Below, in pieces: positions 1 to 5,210 of a stretch of DNA of 14,111 nucleotides. The position numbers and the translations under genes were made by a program. The notes under the pieces are model-generated. The model worked only from the letters and a program-made list of their open reading frames with translations, had not been told where the DNA came from and did no database searches. The DNA is from a bacterium UBA4637 (GTDB lineage: Bacteria > Bacteroidota > Bacteroidia > Bacteroidales > Bacteroidaceae), in NCBI GenBank assembly GCA_002405875.1, contig DHMR01000097.1, positions 1 to 14,111 of the forward strand, in the 5' to 3' direction. Every line of letters begins with the position of its first letter. Within the stretch, counting starts at the first letter, position 1.

Positions 1-329
1 TTAGAGCGCAACTCAGAGGCATCATAGACAGAAAATTCTTCTTGTTTAGACTTACGAGAATCTATGCTTAATCCACACGCTTTTGCAGGTGATCCAAAAG
101 ATCCATAGTGCCGGATATTCTGTAACGCTGAATATGCCGACACCCCGTTAGCCGTTTCGGCGGATTTGTATAATACAAACGCTATCTTCAAAGGTTTTAT
201 GGTGATAGCTGCGAGGCTGTCGACAGGAAACTGTCTAGTAAGAGCAGTTTCCTGTCTAAGGCTTTGCAGTTTACTGTCTACACTGTGGACAGTGGTGGAA
301 AGAGCATCTTGAGGACTGATTACAAGCAT
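1..329 (-). CDS. Partial open frame, unrecognised, runs off left edge
   Basis: A leftward reading frame is open from a stop at 390-392 to the left edge of the window. The first ATG is at 327-329 and gives about 109 residues before the edge. The product begins MLVISPQDAL and later contains ALQNIRHYGSFGSPAKA. I do not recognise the family and see no signal peptide, membrane segment or clear catalytic motif. An open run of about 129 codons is unlikely by chance but not decisive. Against it, 217-292 is full of short inverted repeats that would have to be coding, and there is no clear Shine-Dalgarno. A long hairpin (349-424) followed on this strand by a T run (347-343) lies just upstream of the ATG, so the frame would have a structured leader. 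It could also be a decayed gene or a chance frame. Confidence 0.35.
   Translation of the reverse strand, partial: MLVISPQDALSTTVHSVDSKLQSLRQETALTRQFPVDSLAAITIKPLKIAFVLYKSAETANGVSAYSALQNIRHYGSFGSPAKACGLSIDSRKSKQEEFSVYDASELRS
217..293. repeat. Cluster of CTGTC/GACAG inverted repeats
   Basis: Six copies of the pentamer CTGTC or its complement GACAG lie at 217-221, 222-226, 231-235, 252-256, 274-278 and 288-292. They form nested palindromes: CTGTCGACAG at 217-226, a perfect 12-bp arm pair GACAGGAAACTG (222-233) and CAGTTTCCTGTC (245-256) with an 11-base loop, and ACTGTC (273-278) with GACAGT (288-293). No T run follows the 12-bp stem on either strand, so it does not look like an intrinsic terminator. 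Role unknown; a protein binding site is one option. Confidence 0.6.
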
Positions 330-348
330 TGCGATGAGTCGTAAAAAG

Positions 349-424
349 CATCCCGACGCAGTCTTTCTTACGTCCCGACGCAGCGGAATCTACATCGGGA
401 CGTAGGAAAAACTGCATCGGGACG
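349..424. repeat. 35-position hairpin with A/T flanks
   Basis: Positions 349-383 pair with 390-424 around the 6-base loop CGGAAT. Of 35 opposed positions, 29 are Watson-Crick. Five of the other six (350/423, 357/416, 363/410, 379/394, 381/392) are C/A or A/C mismatches on the plus strand but G-U wobbles in RNA made from the minus strand; only 368/405 is the reverse. The stem is internally repetitive, with two TCCCGACGCAG units on the left and two ATCGGGACGTA units on the right. It is flanked by A5 (343-347) on the left and T6 (428-433) on the right. It could be a two-way terminator, a leader structure for the leftward frame ending at 329, or a dispersed palindromic repeat. Confidence 0.7.
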
Positions 425-472
425 TAATTTTTTAAGTTTCTGCACAAAGAATTTTGCATTTTACTCTTCACT

Positions 473-686
473 CTTCACCAATCTAGTATAAGTCTCTGAC
501 TGATTGATGATTAAAATGGTGAAGAGTGCCCTCGCACACTTCACCAACACTTCACCACACTACACCCTTTCATTTTCTGCTCTCGTTTGACCGGTGAAGA
601 GTGGTGAAGTGTGGGTGAAGTGTTGATAACCACACTTCACCCTATTAATAGCCTGAATGACAATGAGTTGTGGTGATTTGGTGAAG
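473..686. repeat. Array of CTTCACC/GGTGAAG heptamers, iteron- or operator-like
   Basis: This gene-free stretch (about 330-802) holds nine exact copies of one heptamer in both orientations: CTTCACC at 473, 539, 550 and 635, and GGTGAAG at 518, 593, 603, 614 and 680. Many are extended to ACTTCACC or ACTCTTCACC. Three neighbouring same-strand spacings are 10-11 bp (539/550, 593/603, 603/614), about one helical turn. Opposed copies make inverted repeats: ACTCTTCACCA (470-480) with TGGTGAAGAGT (517-527), and GGGTGAAGTGT (613-623) with ACACTTCACCC (632-642) around an 8-base loop. The design suggests cooperative binding of a protein to one face of DNA. The array lies upstream of both the leftward frame (1-329) and the lipoprotein gene at 803, so it could control either. 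Confidence 0.75.
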
Positions 687-735
687 TGTGAAGTGTTTTT
701 TCAAAAATGCGTGAATTGCAAATGTATCTTATTTT

Positions 736-778
736 TTTGTCAAATTATCGTGTAAGTCATATTTTTTGTATAAATTTG
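736..778 (+). promoter_or_regulatory. Candidate Bacteroidota promoter for the lipoprotein gene
   Basis: TAAATTTG at 771-778 fits the -7 consensus TAnnTTTG and lies 24 bases before the ATG at 803. No TTTG lies at the ideal distance upstream of it. An alternative pairs TTTG at 736-739 with a one-base-longer TAtttTTTG at 760-768. The two readings cannot be separated by eye. Confidence 0.4.
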
Positions 779-802
779 TATCCATAAAACTTATAAGTAG
801 AA

Positions 803-1363
803 ATGAAACGATTGAATTATATCTTGGTGGTAGTCTTGGCTGCGACTCTTTTGGGAGCTTGCGCCGAGAAGAAAAAAAGCAATATCATCATCACCAAAAA
901 ACCGGTGGTTAAGGTGAATAAAGGCCCGCAAAAAATGAGCGACTATGAACAGTCGAGAAATGTGGAGTGGGTAGGTGCCAACTATCAGGTGGTGGTGAAA
1001 CGCTCGTCTTCCACCGATTTGCCTTTGGTGAAACTCGATGATGATACGAGGTATTATGACAATAAAATTACCCTGCGCATCCTGCGTAAGGATGGTACGG
1101 AATTCTTCAACCGCACCTTTACCAAGGCTGATTTCACAGGCTATATAGACAAACATACGCAAGATACCGGTGCGCTGCTAGGCATCGTTTATGTGAAGGC
1201 GGAAGGCGACAACGTATATTTCGCCGCCAGCGTCGGGTCTCCTGATGTTGCCAGCGACGAATATGTGCCTCTGACGTTGAAAATTTCTCGCCTTGGAGCT
1301 GTCACCATCAGCAAAGACCAAGTGCTGGATACAGATTCCGATGGGGATGAGGATGAAGTTTAA
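803..1363 (+). CDS. DUF4738-like lipoprotein
   Basis: A 186-residue protein with a short lipoprotein signal peptide: positive start MKRLN, hydrophobic residues 6-17, and lipobox LGAC with the acylated cysteine at residue 20. The mature part begins with a Lys-rich linker. Near residue 55 there is a WVGANYQVVV strand, then a conserved-looking core including YYDNKITLRILRKDGTEFF and FTKADF. The tail is strongly acidic (DTDSDGDEDEV). The core and overall layout match what I recall of DUF4738, a Bacteroidota lipoprotein family of unknown function; this is recognition, not a search. It is probably anchored to a membrane facing the periplasm or the surface. The gene stands alone, with its own candidate promoter and a strong terminator after it. 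No biochemical role can be read from the sequence. Confidence 0.85.
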   Translation: MKRLNYILVVVLAATLLGACAEKKKSNIIITKKPVVKVNKGPQKMSDYEQSRNVEWVGANYQVVVKRSSSTDLPLVKLDDDTRYYDNKITLRILRKDGTEFFNRTFTKADFTGYIDKHTQDTGALLGIVYVKAEGDNVYFAASVGSPDVASDEYVPLTLKISRLGAVTISKDQVLDTDSDGDEDEV

Positions 1364-1392
1364 TCCTCGTCTTAGCAGGTTATAGATAAAAG

Positions 1393-1430
1393 AAAAAAGC
1401 TCTTGAAGCCAAAACTTCAAGAGCTTTTTT
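1393..1430. terminator. Two-way intrinsic terminator between convergent genes
   Basis: A perfect 16-bp stem, AAAAAAGCTCTTGAAG (1393-1408) with CTTCAAGAGCTTTTTT (1415-1430), closes on the loop CCAAAA. The A and T runs give a U tract in either direction. It lies 29 bases after the stop of the rightward lipoprotein gene and 9 bases after the stop of the leftward gene ending at 1440, so it can end both transcripts. Confidence 0.93.
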
Positions 1431-1439
1431 GTATCTGTC

Positions 1440-1820
1440 TTACTTTAAGAGTTTCTTGTATTCCTTGTCGAAACTTTGAGGGTGGCGACCGATGAAGAGC
1501 ACATTGAGCAGACAATTGGCTGCCATCTCTACATCGTTGAGGTCGGCTCCCTTTCCTTTCTTGATTTCCTTGCCCAAGCAGACGTCCCATGTGGTTTGGA
1601 AACAACTGTCGTTGGCTCCCACAAACATATCGTTGGAGTTGGGATCTTCCATCAACTCAAACTTGATGACCTTCTTGGAGGCAATCGGCTGGATGTCGCA
1701 AAGCATGTTGAATGCTTTCTCGAAAACATCTCGGTGCAACTGCGCATTGGGGAACATCTCGTTGACGGTAGGGAATATCTCCTCAAACTCGAATGATTGC
1801 AATAGCTGATAGAGTTTCAT
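1440..1820 (-). CDS. Small uncharacterised protein after ribH
   Basis: A 126-residue protein starting MKLYQLLQSFEFEEIFP and ending with a Lys-rich KEYKKLLK tail. I chose the ATG at 1818-1820. The same frame stays open upstream to 2102, but that part is the complement of ribH coding and reads as low-complexity Ser/Ala sequence. The start is preceded on its own strand by TTAAGGT, a weak ribosome binding site. There is no signal peptide or membrane segment, so it is probably cytosolic. Visible features are an aromatic/acidic N-terminus, a conserved-looking FELMEDPNSND stretch and a helical C-terminal half (ADLNDVEMAANCLLNVLFIGR). I do not recognise a catalytic motif and assign no function. It is the last gene of the TPR-ribH-this-gene operon, 40 bases after ribH, and shares the two-way terminator. 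Confidence 0.8.
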   Translation of the reverse strand: MKLYQLLQSFEFEEIFPTVNEMFPNAQLHRDVFEKAFNMLCDIQPIASKKVIKFELMEDPNSNDMFVGANDSCFQTTWDVCLGKEIKKGKGADLNDVEMAANCLLNVLFIGRHPQSFDKEYKKLLK

Positions 1821-1860
1821 ATACCTTAATATTATATATATTCTACATGAGGCTTTTGCC

Positions 1861-2337
1861 TTAGAACTTGGCCATCTTGATGGCATCGATGGCGCACTCG
1901 TCGCCCTTGTTGCCCAGCTTGCCACCGCTGCGATCCTTGGCTTGTTGCAAGTCGTTGGTGGTAAGGAGACCATAGATGACAGGAATCTCTTGGGTTGCAT
2001 TGAGACGAGCAATGCCGTAGGTGACTCCCTCGCAGATATAGTCGAAGTGAGGAGTCTCTCCACGGATAACGCTGCCCAGGATGATGACGGCATCGTAGCC
2101 ACCGTTTAGTACCATCTGGTGAGCGCCATAAATGAGCTCGAAACTACCCGGAACGGTCTTTACGTGGATATTCTCGGTCAACGCACCATGCTTCTCCAAT
2201 GTCTTTACGGCACCATCGAGCAGGGCTCCGGTAATCTCAGAATTCCATTCTGCGACAACAATGCCGAAGCACATGTTACTAGCGTCGGGTACCTTGGCAA
2301 AGTCGTAATCGGATAAATTATGTAGTGCTGTAGCCAT
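1861..2337 (-). CDS. ribH: 6,7-dimethyl-8-ribityllumazine synthase
   Basis: RibH condenses 5-amino-6-ribitylaminouracil with 3,4-dihydroxy-2-butanone 4-phosphate to give the direct precursor of riboflavin. At 158 residues it has the usual family length. Hallmarks are visible in order: the substrate-binding AEWN (29-32), the phosphate/ribityl region VPGSFEL (62-68), and [14 protein letters not shown] (88-101), whose His97 matches the family's catalytic histidine. The late motif LLTTND is also present. In this family the protein forms a pentamer or a 60-subunit cytosolic shell; which form applies here cannot be seen. It starts 8 bases after the stop of the TPR gene, so the two are probably co-transcribed. 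No other riboflavin gene is in the window. FMN and FAD made downstream would also feed the ApbE protein encoded at 10224-11243. Confidence 0.98.
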   Translation of the reverse strand: MATALHNLSDYDFAKVPDASNMCFGIVVAEWNSEITGALLDGAVKTLEKHGALTENIHVKTVPGSFELIYGAHQMVLNGGYDAVIILGSVIRGETPHFDYICEGVTYGIARLNATQEIPVIYGLLTTNDLQQAKDRSGGKLGNKGDECAIDAIKMAKF

Positions 2338-2345
2338 ATCTCTCT

Positions 2346-3041
2346 TTAGTTGGAAGCTCTTTCAATATACTTGTCAATCTCGGAGCTCTGAACGAGCATG
2401 GAGTTGACATACTTCTTCTTGACATCCTGATAGATGCTCAAGGCCTCGTCTTTCTTGCCCTGGCTTTCGAGAATCTCGCCAGCCTTGATGAGGAAGGTAG
2501 GAGAGAGGCTGTTGTTGGCATCGTCTTCTGCCTTGCTGTCTGCCATGGAAGCAGCCTTCTTGAAAGCCTCCACAGCCTTGTCGAGTTGGTTGAGGTGAGC
2601 GTAAGCATCGCCAAGAGCTGACTCTGCGGCAGGGCTAATCATCTGGTCGCCCTTGGAAGAGAATGCATCGAGGCTCTTCTGTGCCTCAGCCCACTTGCCG
2701 AGGTTGGCGTAGCAAAGACCTGCGTAGAGGTTTGCCAAGTTGCCGGCGTCGGTGCTGCTGTAGTCGGAAGCTATCTGCTCGAAACCTACGTAGCCAGCGC
2801 CATCGCCCTTGAGCGCCTGGTCGTACATCTGATTAGCAAAATAGGTCTGTCCCTTGGCGAGCATGGTGCTAGCCTTGTCCTCACGTGGACCAGAAATTTG
2901 GGATACATAACCGAACACACCTGCGATGATAACGATGACAGCTACCACTGCGATAATAATAGCCTTCTTGTATTTCAAGAAGAAGGCCTCGTGAATGTTT
3001 AGGCTCTCTATTTCCTGAGCCTGTACTTTGTTGTTTGCCAT
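2346..3041 (-). CDS. Membrane-anchored TPR protein, YfgM-like
   Basis: A 231-residue protein with a short cytosolic N-terminus, one membrane helix at about residues 27-48 ([20 protein letters not shown]) and a C-terminal domain of tetratricopeptide repeats. Helical repeats are clear around [43 protein letters not shown] and [24 protein letters not shown]. The positive residues before the helix (KYKK) predict that the repeats face the periplasm. The layout resembles YfgM-like proteins, which act as partners of the secretion and folding machinery in other bacteria; that role is inference here. It is the first gene of the operon with ribH, has its own promoter, and is divergent from recF. The ATG follows an A-rich leader, typical of the phylum. 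Confidence 0.9.
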   Translation of the reverse strand: MANNKVQAQEIESLNIHEAFFLKYKKAIIIAVVAVIVIIAGVFGYVSQISGPREDKASTMLAKGQTYFANQMYDQALKGDGAGYVGFEQIASDYSSTDAGNLANLYAGLCYANLGKWAEAQKSLDAFSSKGDQMISPAAESALGDAYAHLNQLDKAVEAFKKAASMADSKAEDDANNSLSPTFLIKAGEILESQGKKDEALSIYQDVKKKYVNSMLVQSSEIDKYIERASN

Positions 3042-3104
3042 TTTTATTTTTTGTTTTTTATTATTCTTAACTTAAGTATTTTTATTATTCTACACTTTAG
3101 GTTG

Positions 3105-3136
3105 CAAAAATACAGAATTTTATCCACATATTGAAA
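3105..3136 (-). promoter_or_regulatory. Promoter of the TPR-ribH operon
   Basis: On the minus strand, TATTTTTG (complement of 3105-3112) matches the -7 consensus TAnnTTTG. A TTTC -33-like box lies at 3133-3136, 20 bases upstream. The transcript would begin roughly 60 bases before the ATG at 3041. It sits back to back with the recF promoter. Confidence 0.6.
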
Positions 3137-3150
3137 TTTCTCACCCACTT

Positions 3151-3183
3151 TTTTCGTTTTTTCCTCTTTTTCTGCTAACTTTG
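3151..3183 (+). promoter_or_regulatory. Promoter of recF-dciA
   Basis: TAACTTTG at 3176-3183 is a full match to the -7 consensus TAnnTTTG, with a T-rich TTTT as a weak -33 box at about 3151-3154. Transcription would start a few bases after 3183, leaving a short leader before the ATG at 3208. The -7 box covers the TTG at 3181, which argues against that TTG as the recF start. Confidence 0.65.
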
Positions 3184-3207
3184 CACCCAATAAGCTATAT
3201 AGAGTGT

Positions 3208-4314
3208 ATGATTTTAAAGAATATTTCCATTATCAACTATAAAAATATCAAGAGCGCCAACTTGGAGTTGTCGCCCAAGATTAATTGTCTTATCGGTCAT
3301 AATGGCATGGGTAAGACCAATTTCTTGGATGCCATCTATTACTTGTCTTTTTGCCGGAGTGCCTACAATCCCATCGACTCGCAGATCATCACTCACGATG
3401 AGGCTTTCTTCATGTTGGAAGGCAACTATGACAATGGAAAGGGTGAGGTGGAGGACATCTATTGTGGGATGAAACGTGGCACCAAAAAGCATTTCAAACG
3501 AAACAAGAAGGAGTATAAGCGACTCTCGCAACACATCGGTTTGATTCCGCTCATCTTTGTCTCTCCGTCAGACGTCTCGCTGATTGAGGGTGGAAGCGAG
3601 GAAAGAAGACGATTGATGGATGTGGTCATCTCTCAATACGACAATAGCTATATCGAGGCGCTGGGCAATTATAACAAGGCGCTCCAACAGCGCAATGCCT
3701 TGCTGAAGATGGATACGGAGCCCGACCCTATGTTGATGGAGCTGTGGGAACAGCAGATGGCGCAGAATGGTGAACTCCTATATCAGAAGCGTCAGGCTTT
3801 TGTAGACGAGCTGGTTCCTCTCTTCCAGAATATCTATCAGCATATATCGGGTAATAAGGAGGTGGTGAACTTGAGATATGTGTCGCATTGCCAGCGTGGC
3901 CCCTTGTTGGAGGTGATACAGCGAGACCGTTTCAAGGATCGTGCCGTGGGTTATTCGCTTCATGGTGTGCATCGCGACGACTTGGAATTCCTGCTGGGCG
4001 ACTATGCCATGAAGCGGGAGGGAAGCCAAGGACAGAACAAGACTTTCGTCATCGCCTTGAAGCTCGCGCAATTTTCTTTTCTTCAGCGTACTTGCTCCAA
4101 CACCATTCCGCTGCTCTTGCTGGATGATATCTTCGACAAGTTGGATGCGCAGCGTGTGGAGGCTATCGTGAAGTTGGTTTCGAGCGACAACTTTGGTCAA
4201 ATCTTCATCACTGATACCAATCGTGACCATCTCGACCAAATACTCAGCAACATGGATGGGGAGTATAAGATATTTAGTGTGGATAGCGGAAAAATATCGC
4301 TTATTAGAAGTTAG
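3208..4314 (+). CDS. recF: DNA replication and repair protein RecF
   Basis: RecF is an SMC-like ATPase that, with RecO and RecR, loads RecA at single-strand gaps. The 368-residue product has the family's motifs: Walker A GHNGMGKTN (30-38), the ABC-type signature GSQGQNKT (about 272-279), Walker B LLLLDD (302-307) and the D-loop DKLDAQR (310-316). The middle is largely helical, as expected for the short coiled-coil arm. I chose the ATG at 3208, giving MILKNISIINYKN, which is where RecF proteins normally begin. The frame is also open from a TTG at 3181, but that codon lies within the -7 promoter box. In many bacteria recF follows dnaA-dnaN; here it is paired with dciA instead, 21 bases upstream of it. 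Confidence 0.97.
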   Translation: MILKNISIINYKNIKSANLELSPKINCLIGHNGMGKTNFLDAIYYLSFCRSAYNPIDSQIITHDEAFFMLEGNYDNGKGEVEDIYCGMKRGTKKHFKRNKKEYKRLSQHIGLIPLIFVSPSDVSLIEGGSEERRRLMDVVISQYDNSYIEALGNYNKALQQRNALLKMDTEPDPMLMELWEQQMAQNGELLYQKRQAFVDELVPLFQNIYQHISGNKEVVNLRYVSHCQRGPLLEVIQRDRFKDRAVGYSLHGVHRDDLEFLLGDYAMKREGSQGQNKTFVIALKLAQFSFLQRTCSNTIPLLLLDDIFDKLDAQRVEAIVKLVSSDNFGQIFITDTNRDHLDQILSNMDGEYKIFSVDSGKISLIRS

Positions 4315-4335
4315 AAATAGAAAGGAATCTAGGTT

Positions 4336-4626
4336 ATGTTTAGACAAAAAGTGAAATCTTTGGCAGAACTCTTGCCTGAGTTCTTGCGCAATGAAGGTCT
4401 GGAGACTCCATTGCAGCAGAAACGTCTTTTGGATAGTTGGGATGCAGTGGTGGGACAGTCGATTGCTGGATATTGTGGGGATAAGTTTATCAAAAACCAG
4501 ACGCTCTATGTCAAGATAAACAACGCTGCCTTGAGGGCCGACTTGTCGATGAGCAGAAGTATCCTCGTGAATAGGCTCAACCAGACAGTAGGGGCGATGG
4601 TGATTTCGGATATAAGATTTTACTAA
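4336..4626 (+). CDS. dciA: DciA-type helicase loader/operator, DUF721 family
   Basis: A 96-residue protein of the DUF721 family. DciA proteins interact with the replicative helicase DnaB in the many bacteria that lack DnaC or DnaI. The family hallmark is at residues 34-44 (SWDAVVGQSIA), followed by a short beta-rich core (LYVKINNAALRADLSMSR). It is at the short end for the family and consists of little more than the conserved domain, without the extended tail of proteobacterial members. A clear Shine-Dalgarno AAAGGA at 4321-4326 precedes the ATG by 9 bases. It is probably co-transcribed with recF. Its stop TAA (4624-4626) overlaps the stop of the convergent cyclo-ligase gene, and no terminator separates the two. 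Confidence 0.9.
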   Translation: MFRQKVKSLAELLPEFLRNEGLETPLQQKRLLDSWDAVVGQSIAGYCGDKFIKNQTLYVKINNAALRADLSMSRSILVNRLNQTVGAMVISDIRFY

Positions 4627-5210
4627 ATCTTGTCATTGGAATATGTGTGTGTTCCTGATATGACCTCGTCCATCTGGATGTCTGTTTCTTCTGTAGGGAT
4701 GAATGGTTGTGAATGGTTGCCTTCCCAAAGTTGGAAGTCGAAGCAAATGCCTATCTTGTACATCCCTTTGGCTTGTTGAAGGAATCGATCATAAAATCCC
4801 TTGCCTCGGCCCAGACGGTTCCCCCGATAGTCGAAACTCATCCCTGGGATGATGCCAAGTTCTATATCCGGATATTGGTTCTCTGGATAGAGCTTGCCGA
4901 TGGGTTCCATGATATGGAAGGCTCCCTCCTTGAGGTCTTGTGGTCCCGTATACTCCCTAAGAATCATGTGCTTGTCGTCCACCACCACGGGAAGCAATAC
5001 CTTTTTTCCTCGCTTTACCAATAGGTCGATGTAAGCATGGGTGTACACTTCGTCGGGTAGGGAGTAGTACATCAATATCGTATGGGCATCTTGGAGGTGC
5101 TCATTCTCTGATAGTTGTGTTAAAACGGAAAGCGACAGTTCCTCAAGCTGGCTTGAGGAATACTGTCGCTTTCTGCTTCTTATTTCTTTTCTGATTTCTT
5201 GTTTGTCCAT
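4623..5210 (-). CDS. 5-formyltetrahydrofolate cyclo-ligase
   Basis: This enzyme uses ATP to turn 5-formyl-THF into 5,10-methenyl-THF, returning a storage or inhibitory folate to the one-carbon pool. The 195-residue length is typical. The N-terminus (MDKQEIRKEIRSRKRQ) has the usual basic helix for the phosphate of ATP. The signature IPGMSFDYRGNRLGRGKGFYDRF spans about residues 121-143, with the Gly-rich ATP loop and the YDR end. The gene is last in the M3 peptidase operon. Its start overlaps the end of the S41 peptidase gene by 31 bases, which suggests coupled translation. A terminator-like hairpin lies within codons 13-28 (5128-5173). The N-terminus is family-like on both sides of this hairpin, so moving the start downstream would remove conserved residues. 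Confidence 0.95.
   Translation of the reverse strand: MDKQEIRKEIRSRKRQYSSSQLEELSLSVLTQLSENEHLQDAHTILMYYSLPDEVYTHAYIDLLVKRGKKVLLPVVVDDKHMILREYTGPQDLKEGAFHIMEPIGKLYPENQYPDIELGIIPGMSFDYRGNRLGRGKGFYDRFLQQAKGMYKIGICFDFQLWEGNHSQPFIPTEETDIQMDEVISGTHTYSNDKI
5128..5173 (-). promoter_or_regulatory. Terminator-like hairpin inside the cyclo-ligase gene
   Basis: GAAAGCGACAG (5128-5138) pairs with CTGTCGCTTTC (5163-5173), and TTCCTCAAG (5139-5147) pairs with CTTGAGGAA (5152-5160). This gives 20 perfect pairs, a TA bulge at 5161-5162 and a 4-base loop. Read leftward, the stem begins 6 bases after the S41 peptidase stop codon and runs into TTTCCGTTTT, an imperfect U tract. The placement suggests a partial terminator or attenuator that lowers cyclo-ligase expression, or an mRNA 3'-end stabiliser for the upstream genes. 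Confidence 0.65.

Noticed and set aside
271..471. A 66-codon leftward frame covering the long hairpin
   Set aside because: Most of it is coded by the repeat units of the hairpin and it ends inside the CTGTC cluster. It competes with the longer open frame at 1-329 and shows no domain.
464..690. CRISPR array
   Set aside because: Repeats are 7-11 bases, in both orientations and irregularly spaced; there are no uniform spacers and no cas genes nearby.
1..800. Insertion sequence or integrase remnant
   Set aside because: There is no transposase-like or recombinase-like motif in any frame, and no pair of matching terminal inverted repeats with a target duplication is visible.
1850..1861. AGGC/GCCT mini-hairpin after ribH as a terminator
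   Set aside because: Only 4 pairs and no T run on the minus strand; too weak to call.
1821..2102. A 94-residue N-terminal extension of the gene ending at 1440
   Set aside because: It overlaps ribH in another frame and reads as low-complexity Ser/Ala/Pro. The ATG at 1820 lies in the gap after ribH and starts family-like sequence.
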